Source: Albugo candida
Taxonomy: Eukaryota; Oomycota; Peronosporomycetes; Albuginales
Direction: 5' to 3'
DNA length: 64,000 nucleotides
NCBI GenBank assembly: GCA_040437565.1
Contig: JBDOQK010000049.1
Coordinates: 124,001-188,000, forward strand
This document shows, piece after piece, positions 1 to 10,381 of this stretch (position 1 is its first letter; each line of letters opens with the position of its first letter). Under the pieces are notes generated by a model. That model ran no database searches. It saw only the letters and a list, made by a program, of their open reading frames with translations, and was not told the DNA's origin. The translations under genes and the position numbers were made by a program.

Positions 1-438
1 AACAGAGCTTTGTGCTGAATTCGCTTTGTCGATCGCCATTGAGATGTAATTTGACAAAAGAAGCACACTAAATACCTCGATCAAGCGATTATTGTGCCAC
101 TATTGGCGGTGATTTTGTACCCCAGCATTAGGAAATTAATTTATAAATAAATGCCCACTCCGACCGCAACTGGACTCTGATGTCATCTTTGCTTAACGCG
201 TATCGCTAATTTTATTCCTCGCTCGTATCTGAAAACTTCATTTCTCTTCAAATCGATAAAATTTGATCATCAATCACGCTCAATGCTTCTTCCTCTATGC
301 GAATGATCCAAGATTTAGTAGCCGCTGATTCCTTGAGATAATTATAGAAAGCATGTCGAGTCCTTGCTCCCGCCGCCTCGTCCAACCCGTTGCTACAAAA
401 GACCTCAAAGGGGCTTTTGCATCCAACTCGGCACACAT
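1..438. other. 5' flank, no gene seen
   Basis: I see no supported gene here. A short minus-strand open frame overlaps the start of the next gene and looks like a shadow. The stretch probably holds the promoter and 5' UTR of the prominin-like gene. Confidence 0.5.
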
Positions 439-2940
439 ATGCGAGGATTCTTGAACAATTTGCTTCCTCTTCTGCTTGCATCTCCACTAATTCCACATGC
501 TAATCCTGCTCCATTTGAGTTTTCACTGCGAAAACCTTCACAATGCTCTTCCAGGGACCCCATACAACTCAACCTTTTATCCAATTTTCGCCAATTATCG
601 GATCAAAACGCGACAAATGCAAGTGCTCCTGTGTCCGAAGCCGCTAAAATTGGCGCTGGGGTACGTCAGAAATTAAGTAAAATTCGAGGTATTTCGGAGA
701 AATTTTACCAAAAATTGATCGATGCCGTCAAAATATATTTATGCGATAAAAACGTCAAAGATGGCGCGCCCGACGCTCCCAATGTTCGTTTCGTGCCTCC
801 AAATAGCGCGAAAGCATATAAGAACAGCAATGGAGATTGCATTCGACTCAATGTGACGTTATCTACCGATGATACGGTTCGTCAAGAATATGCCGCAGGG
901 AATTGTGAGGTGAACCCGAATTGTTACTGGGCGACGATCAACACGACCACCGATTTAGATCGTGTGCCCATTTACTCACTCACAGAGAGCGTTTCTCCGC
1001 CCGAAGGCTCCATGACGTATTCGGATGCAAATAAGCATTTAAAAAAATGGATTCAGGGATTGGCAATCGTCATCCTTCCAGGCGTTATCCTGTCGGTTTT
1101 GAGCTTGATCACGTTCATTCTTTTTGTGATGTGTCGGTACTGCTGTAATCGCTGCGGTGGACGGCAAGGTCGCGTGGGTGGCTATCGCTGTGCAGAGAAG
1201 TTGTACCCGATACTTTTCTTCATACTATTCGCAGGTGGAGTGATTGGTGTGGCGATTGCCGCGTTATCGTATCAAAAAGCAATGTCCAAAGCGGTTGGTG
1301 ACACCTTGGACGATACATCGACGACTATGGTGCAGATGACTGAATGGTCTGGAAGAATTCAGTCCCCGTTGATAAAAATCCGCAATACGGTAGTCACATC
1401 GGCAAACGACATTTCTACCGCGTTGGCTGGTACTGATTTCATCGAGCAAGGCACTAATGGACTCACCAGTGGTCTAGAAACGTTTTCTAGTAACTCTGCC
1501 AACCGTACGCTTCCGACCGGATGCGTTAATGCAACCGATTTGATATGTCTTCCGTGCGAAATTTGTACTGTCATCAGTGTTAGAATGAGTAACGCGGCTC
1601 ATCAGATTCAGTCAAATGCGGGGAGTGGAGTCGCACAGCTCAAACAAGTTCGTGGTCAACTCCAAAGCAAACTCGTCACAATCGCCGATAAGGTCAAAGT
1701 TCAGGTCGATGAACAAGTAACCACTCTGACCAGACTCACCGAAACGATCCAGAGCACAAATAAAAACGTGGATGATATTCGTGAAGAGTATTCGAAACAG
1801 AAAGCCATTCAGCAAGCCGGCGTTCTCGCACTCTTTGCGCTATCACTTGTCGTGATTGCGTTAGGTCTTATCGGTATTCTTTTCGGAATCACGCCGTTCC
1901 GCGTGCTTGTGAATCTCATTCACATCGCGTGGATCATTGGATTTGTCGCACTCATTCTCACGTTCCTTTTAACGTCCGTGTTCCTTACCATCAGTGCTGT
2001 CCTCACAGACGTGTGCCAAGTCACCCTTTTGCTCGGCAACGACTGGACCGTTGCAATGGGTGATCTCGGTAAGGCTCCGAACGCGTGTTTTCGGAATACA
2101 TCGCTTTTGGATGCATTTAATCTCTCTTCCGCCCTATCATTTGCAACCGGAGGCGTTAATTTCCCACAAGGGCTCGACGTAGCGTCCATGTTGGATTTTT
2201 CGCAATTGGACTCGGCTGATCGAGAAATTCGAAACACTACTGCCGATACTTTTCCATTTTCAGCGCCTTTGAATGGATCCATCGCGTTTCTCAACTCATA
2301 CACAAACCAGGCGAGCTCTGGAAGCTCGTGCGTGCTCCACGATACATTCACACGTCCCAACATTCTAACACCGTGGGTGGATGTCAATATGCCCCAAGGA
2401 GCCAGTCCCAACGGATCCGAGTTTCTCAAGTCGCGATACGCCTCACAGGACGCAAATTGCGGTCAATCTAGCTCTGCAAAGGCATTTGCGTGTACTCAGC
2501 ATTCCTCTTCATGTGATTTTTCGACATGGATCCAAGAGATTTACGCGAACACGAGCGCGCTGAAGCGAGTTGAAATGGACGCCAATGCGTTTGTGGACGA
2601 ATTACATGCAAATATGACGTCTTTGATGACATTTGTCGGCGATTTCAAGACTCAAATACGCGCGCTGGATGCGTCAATCGCATCGATTCGAGTCGGTTTG
2701 GAGAGCAATTTGCTTCAGTTTGTCACGGAGTTCAAAAATGCAATGTATTGTTCCTTCGTCGCGGAACGATACAACGACATTTACGGCGATTTATGCGGCG
2801 ATCTCGTGCCAGCACTCACAATGATATCACTGATGCTTTTCCTCGCTGGAATCTTTACGATTCCCGTGGAAATTTGCCTCATAATAGCACTCAAACGACT
2901 GAAAACTCGCGGAAACACGAGAGGAATGAAATTTAAATAA
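439..2940 (+). CDS. Prominin-like five-transmembrane protein
   Basis: Single-exon gene of 833 aa. The start is the ATG at 439; the frame is open further upstream but only from a non-ATG codon, and this ATG begins a signal peptide (MRGFLNN followed by a Leu-rich core). Five hydrophobic segments are visible at about residues 205-232, 255-278, 460-484, 490-522 and 790-818. A Cys-rich patch (CRYCCNRCGG) follows TM1, and two large Cys- and Asn-glycosylation-rich loops lie between TM2-TM3 and TM4-TM5. A short basic tail ends the protein. Signal peptide, five TMs, two large outer loops and total length all match the prominin family, whose members sit in plasma-membrane protrusions and cilia. Homology is inferred from topology, not from a residue-level match. 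It converges with the next gene, with 23 bp between stop codons. Confidence 0.72.
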   Translation: MRGFLNNLLPLLLASPLIPHANPAPFEFSLRKPSQCSSRDPIQLNLLSNFRQLSDQNATNASAPVSEAAKIGAGVRQKLSKIRGISEKFYQKLIDAVKIYLCDKNVKDGAPDAPNVRFVPPNSAKAYKNSNGDCIRLNVTLSTDDTVRQEYAAGNCEVNPNCYWATINTTTDLDRVPIYSLTESVSPPEGSMTYSDANKHLKKWIQGLAIVILPGVILSVLSLITFILFVMCRYCCNRCGGRQGRVGGYRCAEKLYPILFFILFAGGVIGVAIAALSYQKAMSKAVGDTLDDTSTTMVQMTEWSGRIQSPLIKIRNTVVTSANDISTALAGTDFIEQGTNGLTSGLETFSSNSANRTLPTGCVNATDLICLPCEICTVISVRMSNAAHQIQSNAGSGVAQLKQVRGQLQSKLVTIADKVKVQVDEQVTTLTRLTETIQSTNKNVDDIREEYSKQKAIQQAGVLALFALSLVVIALGLIGILFGITPFRVLVNLIHIAWIIGFVALILTFLLTSVFLTISAVLTDVCQVTLLLGNDWTVAMGDLGKAPNACFRNTSLLDAFNLSSALSFATGGVNFPQGLDVASMLDFSQLDSADREIRNTTADTFPFSAPLNGSIAFLNSYTNQASSGSSCVLHDTFTRPNILTPWVDVNMPQGASPNGSEFLKSRYASQDANCGQSSSAKAFACTQHSSSCDFSTWIQEIYANTSALKRVEMDANAFVDELHANMTSLMTFVGDFKTQIRALDASIASIRVGLESNLLQFVTEFKNAMYCSFVAERYNDIYGDLCGDLVPALTMISLMLFLAGIFTIPVEICLIIALKRLKTRGNTRGMKFK

Positions 2941-2963
2941 TTCAAAATTTCCAGCGAATTTCG

Positions 2964-4856
2964 TTACTGTTTGATTTGAATGTTTTCGTGAAGCCTCCAC
3001 GGCTGCCACGAGGTCGTTGACAGTGACTGAACGCATTGGTTCCCGTCCTGACGCTGTAGTGAAGCATACCGTTCCAAATTTCTTCTGAAAATCGCGTCAA
3101 TAGCTTCATCAGACAAGCTGACTTCGCTGGAGTGCGCGTCTAAAGACTTGACGTAAGACGGTGTCTTGATGCTTTCTGTTGCTTTCCAGTCTCTCTGATC
3201 GTCCTTTACGCGTTGTTCGTACCGGTGAGTCTCATTTTGAACGCCCAGGAGACTGGGGTCATGCATAAAGAAGTCGAGGCTGTCTTTGGTCGGTGGTACA
3301 TTTTCAACTATTCTTTCCTGCTGCTTGGAACTAACATAGAAATTTGTAGCATGTAACTTCGTTGCCAATTTGTCTATAGAATCTTCCGGTAGAGCGATCT
3401 GAGGCGATAAAATTATATTCTCGTTGAAGATGAGCTCACTTTCACACACAAGTGGCCGCGAAGTCTTTATTTCTTTGACTGGATTGCGAGTTGCAATTGG
3501 GTTTTCTGGGATTTTCTTAAGCTCCTGGAAGAGGTTTTTCACGCACTCCAATTGCGATTTCTCCCTTTCCGCTAATTCTCTTCGGATTTCTTCACAGAAT
3601 TTCTCAATCGCACAATTTGGATCGGTGATTTTTAAATCAGGAACTCGGGTTTCTTGCTTACATTTAATCTCCTCAACGAGTTGGCGTTGTCTTTGCAACT
3701 CAACGCATATATTTTCGTACTTTTGTTGGGTATCGGCCACAAATTCGTCTGCCATCGATTTCTTCCTCGACTGTGGAGGAGCAAATGTTGGCTCATAAGA
3801 ACGCTCGACAAAAGTATTATGGATGCTACTTGGAGCAAAAGTCGGCTCAAGAAAATGCTCGACCGGAGCTTGATGTCGGACAATCGGGGCAAAAGTGGGC
3901 TCATAAGATCGCTCGACCGCAGCTTGATGCTTGACGATCGGAGCGCAAGGCGGATTATCATTTTTTGTGGCTTGTGAGACCAGAGCTTCTCTCTTTGAGA
4001 TTTTCTCGCGTCGTTCTTTTTCTTCATTTTCTAGCTTCAAGCGCTGCTGGAGTTGAATATTTTCCCATTCTCTCCGTTCTTCTTGCTCTCTCATACGTTT
4101 TTCTTCTTCTTTTCGCTGATTTTTCTCATCAATTTGCTTCCGTAAAGCATTATTCATATCCTGCTGCTGCTGTTTCTTTCGCATCACTTCCTCGCCCATA
4201 GACCCGCGGAGATCTGTCCGAACGCGTCGGCCACTAGGCTGTGTGTTTATCGGTTGAGCTTGCCATTGATGAATGGGCGCGAGTGCTTGCTGAGATTGTA
4301 CCCTTTCCATCTGAGAATACGTTTCTGGCCAGTTATTGTCTCGTTCGGAAGTAGTTGATATGTCCTCTGGAAAGCCGTTTTGAAAGCTTTCGTGATACCC
4401 GTTTTCGATGGTAAATGTCGGCTGGGGTGCTATCATTTGTTCGGTGTACCGCATATCATAAGGTATATCTCTCCTCGAGTCAGAATGGTTCAATTGTGGC
4501 GTCACATAATCTGAACGTTGGGGATGGAAGCCCCTCGAATCGTGCGCTAAATATGGCGCTTGTTGCTGCAAAGTTTGCTCCGGTACTCTGTGCTGACCTC
4601 GAGCAAAATTACTATGATTATCGTAATCGTTATGTCCCAAATTGTCAAACAAACCTCGGCCTTGTCTCTTATCGAGATCATCGTCCGATGGAGCTGCGAT
4701 TGACGGAGACGGCAGCGGCCAAGCTCCATGCTTTTCAAATTCCTTTTCTCGTTGTTTGCGTACATTTTGCTCTTGTACTTGCTGAGCAAGTGCTTGGGAG
4801 TATTCGCGTTGACGACGAAGCCTCTGTTCCTTCTCAAAAGCATCATCGGCAAACAT
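2964..4856 (-). CDS. CSPP1-like coiled-coil protein
   Basis: Single-exon protein of 630 aa starting at the ATG at 4856. The N-terminus and the middle are charged coiled coil, rich in Gln, Glu, Lys and Arg. Motifs such as KKQQQQDMNNALRKQIDEKN resemble the repeated basic coiled-coil segments of centrosome/spindle-pole proteins of the CSPP1 type. Residues around 300-360 contain three copies of an 18-residue repeat (core EPTFAP), followed by a second short coiled coil. The role is likely structural, at basal bodies or spindle poles, if the family assignment holds. Low sequence complexity makes the assignment tentative; a generic coiled-coil protein is the alternative. It is divergent from the VPS9 gene (about 390 bp including a gap) and convergent with the prominin-like gene. 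Confidence 0.6.
   Translation of the reverse strand: MFADDAFEKEQRLRRQREYSQALAQQVQEQNVRKQREKEFEKHGAWPLPSPSIAAPSDDDLDKRQGRGLFDNLGHNDYDNHSNFARGQHRVPEQTLQQQAPYLAHDSRGFHPQRSDYVTPQLNHSDSRRDIPYDMRYTEQMIAPQPTFTIENGYHESFQNGFPEDISTTSERDNNWPETYSQMERVQSQQALAPIHQWQAQPINTQPSGRRVRTDLRGSMGEEVMRKKQQQQDMNNALRKQIDEKNQRKEEEKRMREQEERREWENIQLQQRLKLENEEKERREKISKREALVSQATKNDNPPCAPIVKHQAAVERSYEPTFAPIVRHQAPVEHFLEPTFAPSSIHNTFVERSYEPTFAPPQSRKKSMADEFVADTQQKYENICVELQRQRQLVEEIKCKQETRVPDLKITDPNCAIEKFCEEIRRELAEREKSQLECVKNLFQELKKIPENPIATRNPVKEIKTSRPLVCESELIFNENIILSPQIALPEDSIDKLATKLHATNFYVSSKQQERIVENVPPTKDSLDFFMHDPSLLGVQNETHRYEQRVKDDQRDWKATESIKTPSYVKSLDAHSSEVSLSDEAIDAIFRRNLERYASLQRQDGNQCVQSLSTTSWQPWRLHENIQIKQ
3781..3942 (-). 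repeat. 54-bp coding minisatellite, three copies
   Basis: Three in-frame units of 54 bp (3781-3834, 3835-3888, 3889-3942), each starting gcaaa on the plus strand. They encode 18-residue repeats with a conserved EPTFAP core inside the CSPP-like gene. The units have diverged from each other, so this is an old repeat rather than an assembly artefact. Confidence 0.85.
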
Positions 4857-5122
4857 TGAGAGAACAAAGCCTGGAAACGAGCGCGGATTGGAGAGGTGAA
4901 ATGGCAGCTATTTTTAATTTATTGTGATGGAAACTTGAAAGTTGTTTTCGTGTCTCTTGGACGCACGTAGAGCAGTATGTTGCAGTGACATTGCAATCGC
5001 AACAAAATGGGCTTTTGCGCTGCACCAATTTCTCGTAAAATTAATTGCAATTAAATTGATTGCCTGTTCCCTATAATATCCCTTTATAACTAATGCCCTG
5101 TAATACATAATAATGATTCGTG

Positions 5123-5222
5123 NNNNNNNNNNNNNNNNNNNNNNNNNNNNNNNNNNNNNNNNNNNNNNNNNNNNNNNNNNNNNNNNNNNNNNNNNNNNNN
5201 NNNNNNNNNNNNNNNNNNNNNN
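5123..5222. other. Assembly gap (100 N)
   Basis: Exactly 100 N. The about 30 bases before the gap (taatacataataatgattcg) recur just after it with about three differences. This suggests two contig ends that overlap or are allelic. The gap sits in the promoter of the VPS9 gene and its start codon is repeated on both sides. Confidence 0.9.
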
Positions 5223-5245
5223 CTAATGTCCTGGGATACATAATA

Positions 5246-7039
5246 ATGATTCGTGATCCATGGCATGCGCATAGTTTCGTCGCGTGTAGCGAGGCAAAAT
5301 GCGTCAATTTTACGCAACAATTTTCTAATATTTATAAAAGCATAGTGCACTATCAAAAGTGTTTTATTTGTAGCGGTGAAGTGTCTATAAAAAGCATTGG
5401 TAAACGTCCTTATTCCATCCCAAATAAGCCTGCAAATCATGCACATTGGCGTGATTTCAGCCTCATGTCCAACGACGCGCTCTGCCAATGTCTCCTGTGC
5501 GGCATTCATGTTCACCGTCGATGCCTCTCTCACGTCCACGCGCATCGGTTCTGCCGTCATATTCAAAATTCCGACATCGATCCTTATCTTCCGCACTGCG
5601 AAAATCGATATTCAGTTGCCAAAGGCTCAAAGCCAACAAAATCGCAAAAAATTGCAAAATTTTCAATCACTTTTCTGGTCGATTTACTGCTTAGAGACTC
5701 GAAATTGGCACTTGAAAGAGAAAAAGTGGATGCACAATGGAAAGATTCGAAAAGCTCTTTCGTTTCGTCTTATTTGAGGCGATATGCTCCAGTACTGATG
5801 GCTAGCGGGGTAGTTGGAGCTGTTGCATTGGGTCCTGCTGCTGGTTTGATCGCTGCTTTATCTACTGTGGCGCCATCGGCTGCCTTTGGAATGGAAGCCC
5901 TTGTTGCTGGAGTTGGTATATCGGCCGCATTTGTCTCGATTCAAAATCGACCGAATGCATCCGATGACACAAATTGGGCGATGGAAATCTGCCGCGAATG
6001 TCAATTAATCCCTCCGAGTGTCAAAAGCGATGCGTTTTTTAAAAGAGATGCTGAATTTCTGCATCGATTTGCTCCTGCTCAACTCAGGAATCCATCAAAG
6101 TCGGCTGCATTCCCATCGACTGACGAAGTGTATCGTTTTTTTTTCGATGTGTTTGCGTCAAGAGAGGAAGCTCTCAGTCATCTGAATGCGTTGTTTTGCC
6201 GTAAAGTGAAGGAACGGCATACGATTCGCACCGAAGAACTTTTAAAAAATGGACCTAATACATCGGAATCAAAAGAAACGAGAATTGCAGCCTGTCGAGA
6301 GACATTTGAGGATGTAAAGATGTATGTGGCTCATGTGTTGGGAGTCGCACTGCAAATGTTTCCTTCGTTCACGACGTCCGAAGTGTCGATTTTGATGTGC
6401 TCTGAAGCGGTTGAACGTGTGATTTTCGATGGTTTAGCTTCGATTGTGAGGAATAGAGTGTATCAGGCATTCCAAGAGGAGGATCGGTCCTTCAGGAGCT
6501 GTGTTGTTGAGCTACAACGGCAGCATTTTGAAGAGTGCGAAATGAAATCACAAGTCGAATGGGAACGGAGAGATTTATGGGATGAGAATTTAAGCCTCGC
6601 AGAAAATCTACTTGAACGAATGATTCACAAAACACATTCTCCACTCTCAAAACTGAAGCTGTTATGTGAGTCCTTCCGACAGATTGCATCGTTTGCCGAT
6701 ACTTTTTATGGAAATGCATCTTCGGCCGACATTTTGATCCCAATTTTATGTCTTGTGGTCATATTATCGACCCGAATTCCATTAAAACACTTTGTATCAG
6801 AGATGGTGCTGATCTCATACTTTATGGAAGGTGGAGGCAAAGGTGCGGAAGGGTACGTGCTCACGACATTTGAGGCTATGATTCAGATCATCGTGACAAT
6901 TGATCGCTCTATTCTGCACGATGCAGCTCTTCGAGACGTACGATTGGTACTGGAAAGAGGTCGTAATCACATGGAAGGCAGTCAACGGTCCAAAGATGGC
7001 GAGGAAACGGAAGAATTTTACGACGCGCAAAGTGTTTGA
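5246..7039 (+). CDS. C1-type zinc finger / VPS9 domain protein, putative Rab5 GEF
   Basis: 597 aa from the ATG at 5246, the first ATG after the gap in an open frame. The N-terminus carries a Cys/His cluster (CFIC near residue 40, then CQCLLCGIHVHRRC and HRFC near residues 80-105) resembling a C1/phorbol-ester zinc finger. Residues about 184-233 form a long Ala/Gly/Val-rich hydrophobic stretch that may touch or enter a membrane. Residues about 455-553 match a VPS9 domain: a helical lead, then SSADILIPILCLVVIL, then an SYFMEGG segment and GAEGYVLTTFEAMIQII. VPS9 domains are guanine-nucleotide exchange factors for Rab5-type GTPases on endosomes. The C-terminus is acidic. An exon upstream of the gap cannot be excluded. 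Confidence 0.8.
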   Translation: MIRDPWHAHSFVACSEAKCVNFTQQFSNIYKSIVHYQKCFICSGEVSIKSIGKRPYSIPNKPANHAHWRDFSLMSNDALCQCLLCGIHVHRRCLSHVHAHRFCRHIQNSDIDPYLPHCENRYSVAKGSKPTKSQKIAKFSITFLVDLLLRDSKLALEREKVDAQWKDSKSSFVSSYLRRYAPVLMASGVVGAVALGPAAGLIAALSTVAPSAAFGMEALVAGVGISAAFVSIQNRPNASDDTNWAMEICRECQLIPPSVKSDAFFKRDAEFLHRFAPAQLRNPSKSAAFPSTDEVYRFFFDVFASREEALSHLNALFCRKVKERHTIRTEELLKNGPNTSESKETRIAACRETFEDVKMYVAHVLGVALQMFPSFTTSEVSILMCSEAVERVIFDGLASIVRNRVYQAFQEEDRSFRSCVVELQRQHFEECEMKSQVEWERRDLWDENLSLAENLLERMIHKTHSPLSKLKLLCESFRQIASFADTFYGNASSADILIPILCLVVILSTRIPLKHFVSEMVLISYFMEGGGKGAEGYVLTTFEAMIQIIVTIDRSILHDAALRDVRLVLERGRNHMEGSQRSKDGEETEEFYDAQSV

Positions 7040-8403
7040 TAATTCGATCAGAAATTATGGTTCAAACTAATCCGTGCTTTTGCAATGCGAAGCGATGTGG
7101 TGCATGATTCTGTACCAGTCAAGCATCGTCAGTTTATACAAGCCGTGTACCAGTATCCCAAGCATACTTCCTTCACATCCAGCCGCCGCAGAAGCAAAGA
7201 CTCGATTAATATCGGTTGAAAATGATAGAGGAATCGATTCTGGTTTTATTCCTGCCGGAATCAGCGTGTTTATCGGAATGCACTTACACAAATGCATACT
7301 ATTATTCGCATATCATTCTTCCTGCTCGCCTGTTTTGTAGACAGATAATGTTCTGCCGGTGACGAATAAAAAATGTGCTATAATCTCTGTGTCTGTTTCC
7401 ATCTTAGAGCGCGATCGTTGTGCACGTAATTGAATAGAAATGATTTTATATTCTACATAGCATCTACACGCTGTACTTGCACATATAGCTGCAAATTATG
7501 TGCTTTTGCTCTATTTCGTTCATGCTTACTTGAATTCAAAAAATCTACGGAACGTATGGTAAGATCCTCGATATCAGGGCTTCAAGTACACAGGCTTGAA
7601 AGGCTTGATTGAGGGGTCTCAAGCTTTCTTGCTGGTACAAAATGTTGATTTGATCAATGGACGATCCAGGGCATTCTTCATGAAGCCTGTCGACCTACAA
7701 TGGTAAGCACAGCGTATTCGTCTTCGATTCTCACATGATCAGGAGCTTGTAGAATGGCGAATTGTGATGATTGGTTGTAGCTAGAAAAGAGAGTTGATGC
7801 GTATCGAGTCAAAAGGTATTGATGCGCCAGTATTGATCCAAGAACCATAATTCCATCAGACGTTATTGCCAAACACGCGGCTGAGATCAAGATTGCTGAT
7901 GCAGAAGTCTTGAGGACTGTTTCTCCAGGATCCAATGCCTCGTTGCTAAGTAAAATTAGAGCTGGGAATCCAAGAAAAGCAGAATGTAATTCCCACAGCT
8001 ATAAGAGACTATTTTGACGCGTATGCCGGATGTATTGCACACACGGATCGACGAAAATGCTACATGATTACATAGCGGTTGTTACCGAAAGTGAGGCATG
8101 GAAATACCTGGTTCCGAGAGCTAGATGATGGCTAACGACGCGCGTTTGAAGACGCAGTCATTAATCCTATTCTCTACTGCTGAGATCATACTTAGGAAAT
8201 TGCTTTCTGGGGCTTAGAGAGAATTTATGATGCTACTCTCATCTAAATACTACCGAAACCATTGCGGGAAGCGTATCCGGAACTCAAATACCTTTGCTAT
8301 GATCTTTTTGCGCCTTCCAAACGCAAAACAAATTCCTTAACGAATTGGTTAAGGAGGCAATCTGCAGACTTCCTGAGCTGAAAAGCCCAGCTGCGTTCAG
8401 CAC
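7040..8403. other. Gene-poor stretch
   Basis: No gene is supported. Short open frames (for example 7074-7340 and the minus-strand 7678-7935) have no recognisable domain and no intron logic. An AATAAA-like run near 7365 may belong to the 3' end of the VPS9 transcript. The repeat-rich block of the window begins here. Confidence 0.5.
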
Positions 8404-9565
8404 CTTTTCGTAATAGATTCGTTACAAATTAGGAGCAGGCAATTTCGGCACAGACCCTATTATACCTTCTGAAGCCACTTCCATGCCTCGATATCCAACT
8501 TGCGGCCTAGAAAATCCAGCTGGTTCTCGGAGTTATTCTTCGGGATGATGCCATGCATCATAGACTTTAAGCCAAAGCAGCCTCTTTTCTTCAAGAAAAT
8601 TGATGACCGAAATTCGCGATTCGCTGCCATTCTACCTTTGGTCATCCGAATGAAGCAGCAAGATGACCAAGCACAAGCTCCGGTAACGGCCACAAGAAAA
8701 CTGGAAAAGGCGAAGGTGCAACATATCACCGAAAAGCTACAATTACTGTCCGAAACGAAAACAAAGGAGTCAAAGATCGATGATCCAAAAAAGTGGATGT
8801 GGAACGATCCTCGGAACGCTATAGCTGAATTGTGTTGGGATTACACTTACAAGCAGCAGAATTTACCGTGCTCTTGACAAAGAAAAAGCGCTGCAGGCCG
8901 CAGTTGGGTGATTGAAACGCGACGAGAAATTAGANNNNNNNNNNNNNNNNNNNNNNNNNNNNNNNNNNNNNNNNNNNNNNNNNNNNNNNNNNNNNNNNNN
9001 NNNNNNNNNNNNNNNNNNNNNNNNNNNNNNNNNNCTTTTCGTAATAGATTCGTTACAAATTAGGAGCAGGCAATTTCGGCACAGACCCTATTATACCTTC
9101 TGAAGCCACTTCCATGCCTCGATATCCAACTTGCGGCCTAGAAAATCCAGCTGGTTCTCGGAGTTATTCTTCGGGATGATGCCATGCATCATAGACTTTA
9201 AGCCAAAGCAGCCTCTTTTCTTCAAGAAAATTGATGACCGAAATTCGCGATTCGCTGCCATTCTACCTTTGGTCATCCGAATGAAGCAGCAAGATGACCA
9301 AGCACAAGCTCCGGTAACGGCCACAAGAAAACTGGAAAAGGCGAAGGTGCAACATATCACCGAAAAGCTACAATTACTGTCCGAAACGAAAACAAAGGAG
9401 TCAAAGATCGATGATCCAAAAAAGTGGATGTGGAACGATCCTCGGAACGCTATAGCTGAATTGTGTTGGGATTACACTTACAAGCAGCAGAATTTACCGT
9501 GCTCTTGACAAAGAAAAAGCGCTGCAGGCCGCAGTTGGGTGATTGAAACGCGACGAGAAATTAGA
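8404..9565. repeat. False tandem duplication around a gap (531 bp)
   Basis: 8404-8934 is repeated as 9035-9565, separated by exactly 100 N (8935-9034). The left contig ends with the same sequence that opens the right contig, so these are unmerged overlapping ends. Each copy carries the same 125-codon open frame (8500-8877, 9131-9508; first codon ATG) rich in Lys and Gln. It has no domain I recognise and probably represents a decayed element. Confidence 0.88.
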
Positions 9566-10381
9566 GCGATCCTGGAACTTCATACTGCTCTGAGGTCACA
9601 TATCGCTTACTTCGAACCGACCGAAAAGCACTACTGGGTTTTCTTGATGAGATGTCTCAAAGTTACCAAACGCGTTTGCATGCACAAAAGGGCTAAGATT
9701 AGTGAGAAGGAATAAGGAAAGCGTCGAGAACTCCGTCGAGCCATAGTTTAGAAAAAAGGAAAAGTCAAAAAAAATATGGCGAATTTGTAGGTGTCGGCTG
9801 GTCTGAATTTTCTCCGGGTGAATGCAATAGAAGCGAGAAAGCACTTCGAAAAGCAGACTGATTTATTTTTGAGAAATAAATTGCATCCTAAACGCAAACC
9901 GTTAACGAGCTATCGGACGGCACGTTTTGACGGACTGAAAGTTGCTCTCTTGCAGAAACGTTTTTCGCGTATTGCCGGCGTCTGGAGCGAAGACTTTCAC
10001 GAGCTGCTGGCGTTTGACGTCTAGAAATAGTCCCTATGTATCTATGATGTTGACGTTTTCATTGTTTTTGATAAAGGGGATGTACTGCACATCTGAAGCG
10101 TTCCAAGAAGCAAAGGTGTAGTCATTAGGCTTTTTTCGTGGTCGGTAGATATTTATAGCATCAACGGATTGTCTGGGAGCTCTACAAGATTCCAAGCTGA
10201 TTTTTGACCTCGATGTTGGAGGATGTGCAAGCAACTAAGAAACCAGTAGATGTAATCAGCATCGAGATAGCGGCTTTGTTTTCAATAACGCTCAGTATCA
10301 CTTCCGACATTTTCATATAATTCCGATAATTGTCCTTCTACTTGTGAGTGACCAAATAGCTCAAAAACGAACTCAGAATAG
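9566..10381. other. Unassigned sequence with a weak ORF
   Basis: No firm gene. An open frame at 9791-10024 (77 codons) and a coding-like stretch near 9580-9700 in another frame look like decayed coding sequence, but I recognise no family. Confidence 0.35.

Noticed and set aside
1920-2429. Minus-strand 169-codon ORF
   Set aside because: Antisense shadow inside the prominin-like gene; no motif.
4415-4927. Plus-strand 170-codon ORF
   Set aside because: Antisense shadow of the CSPP-like gene.
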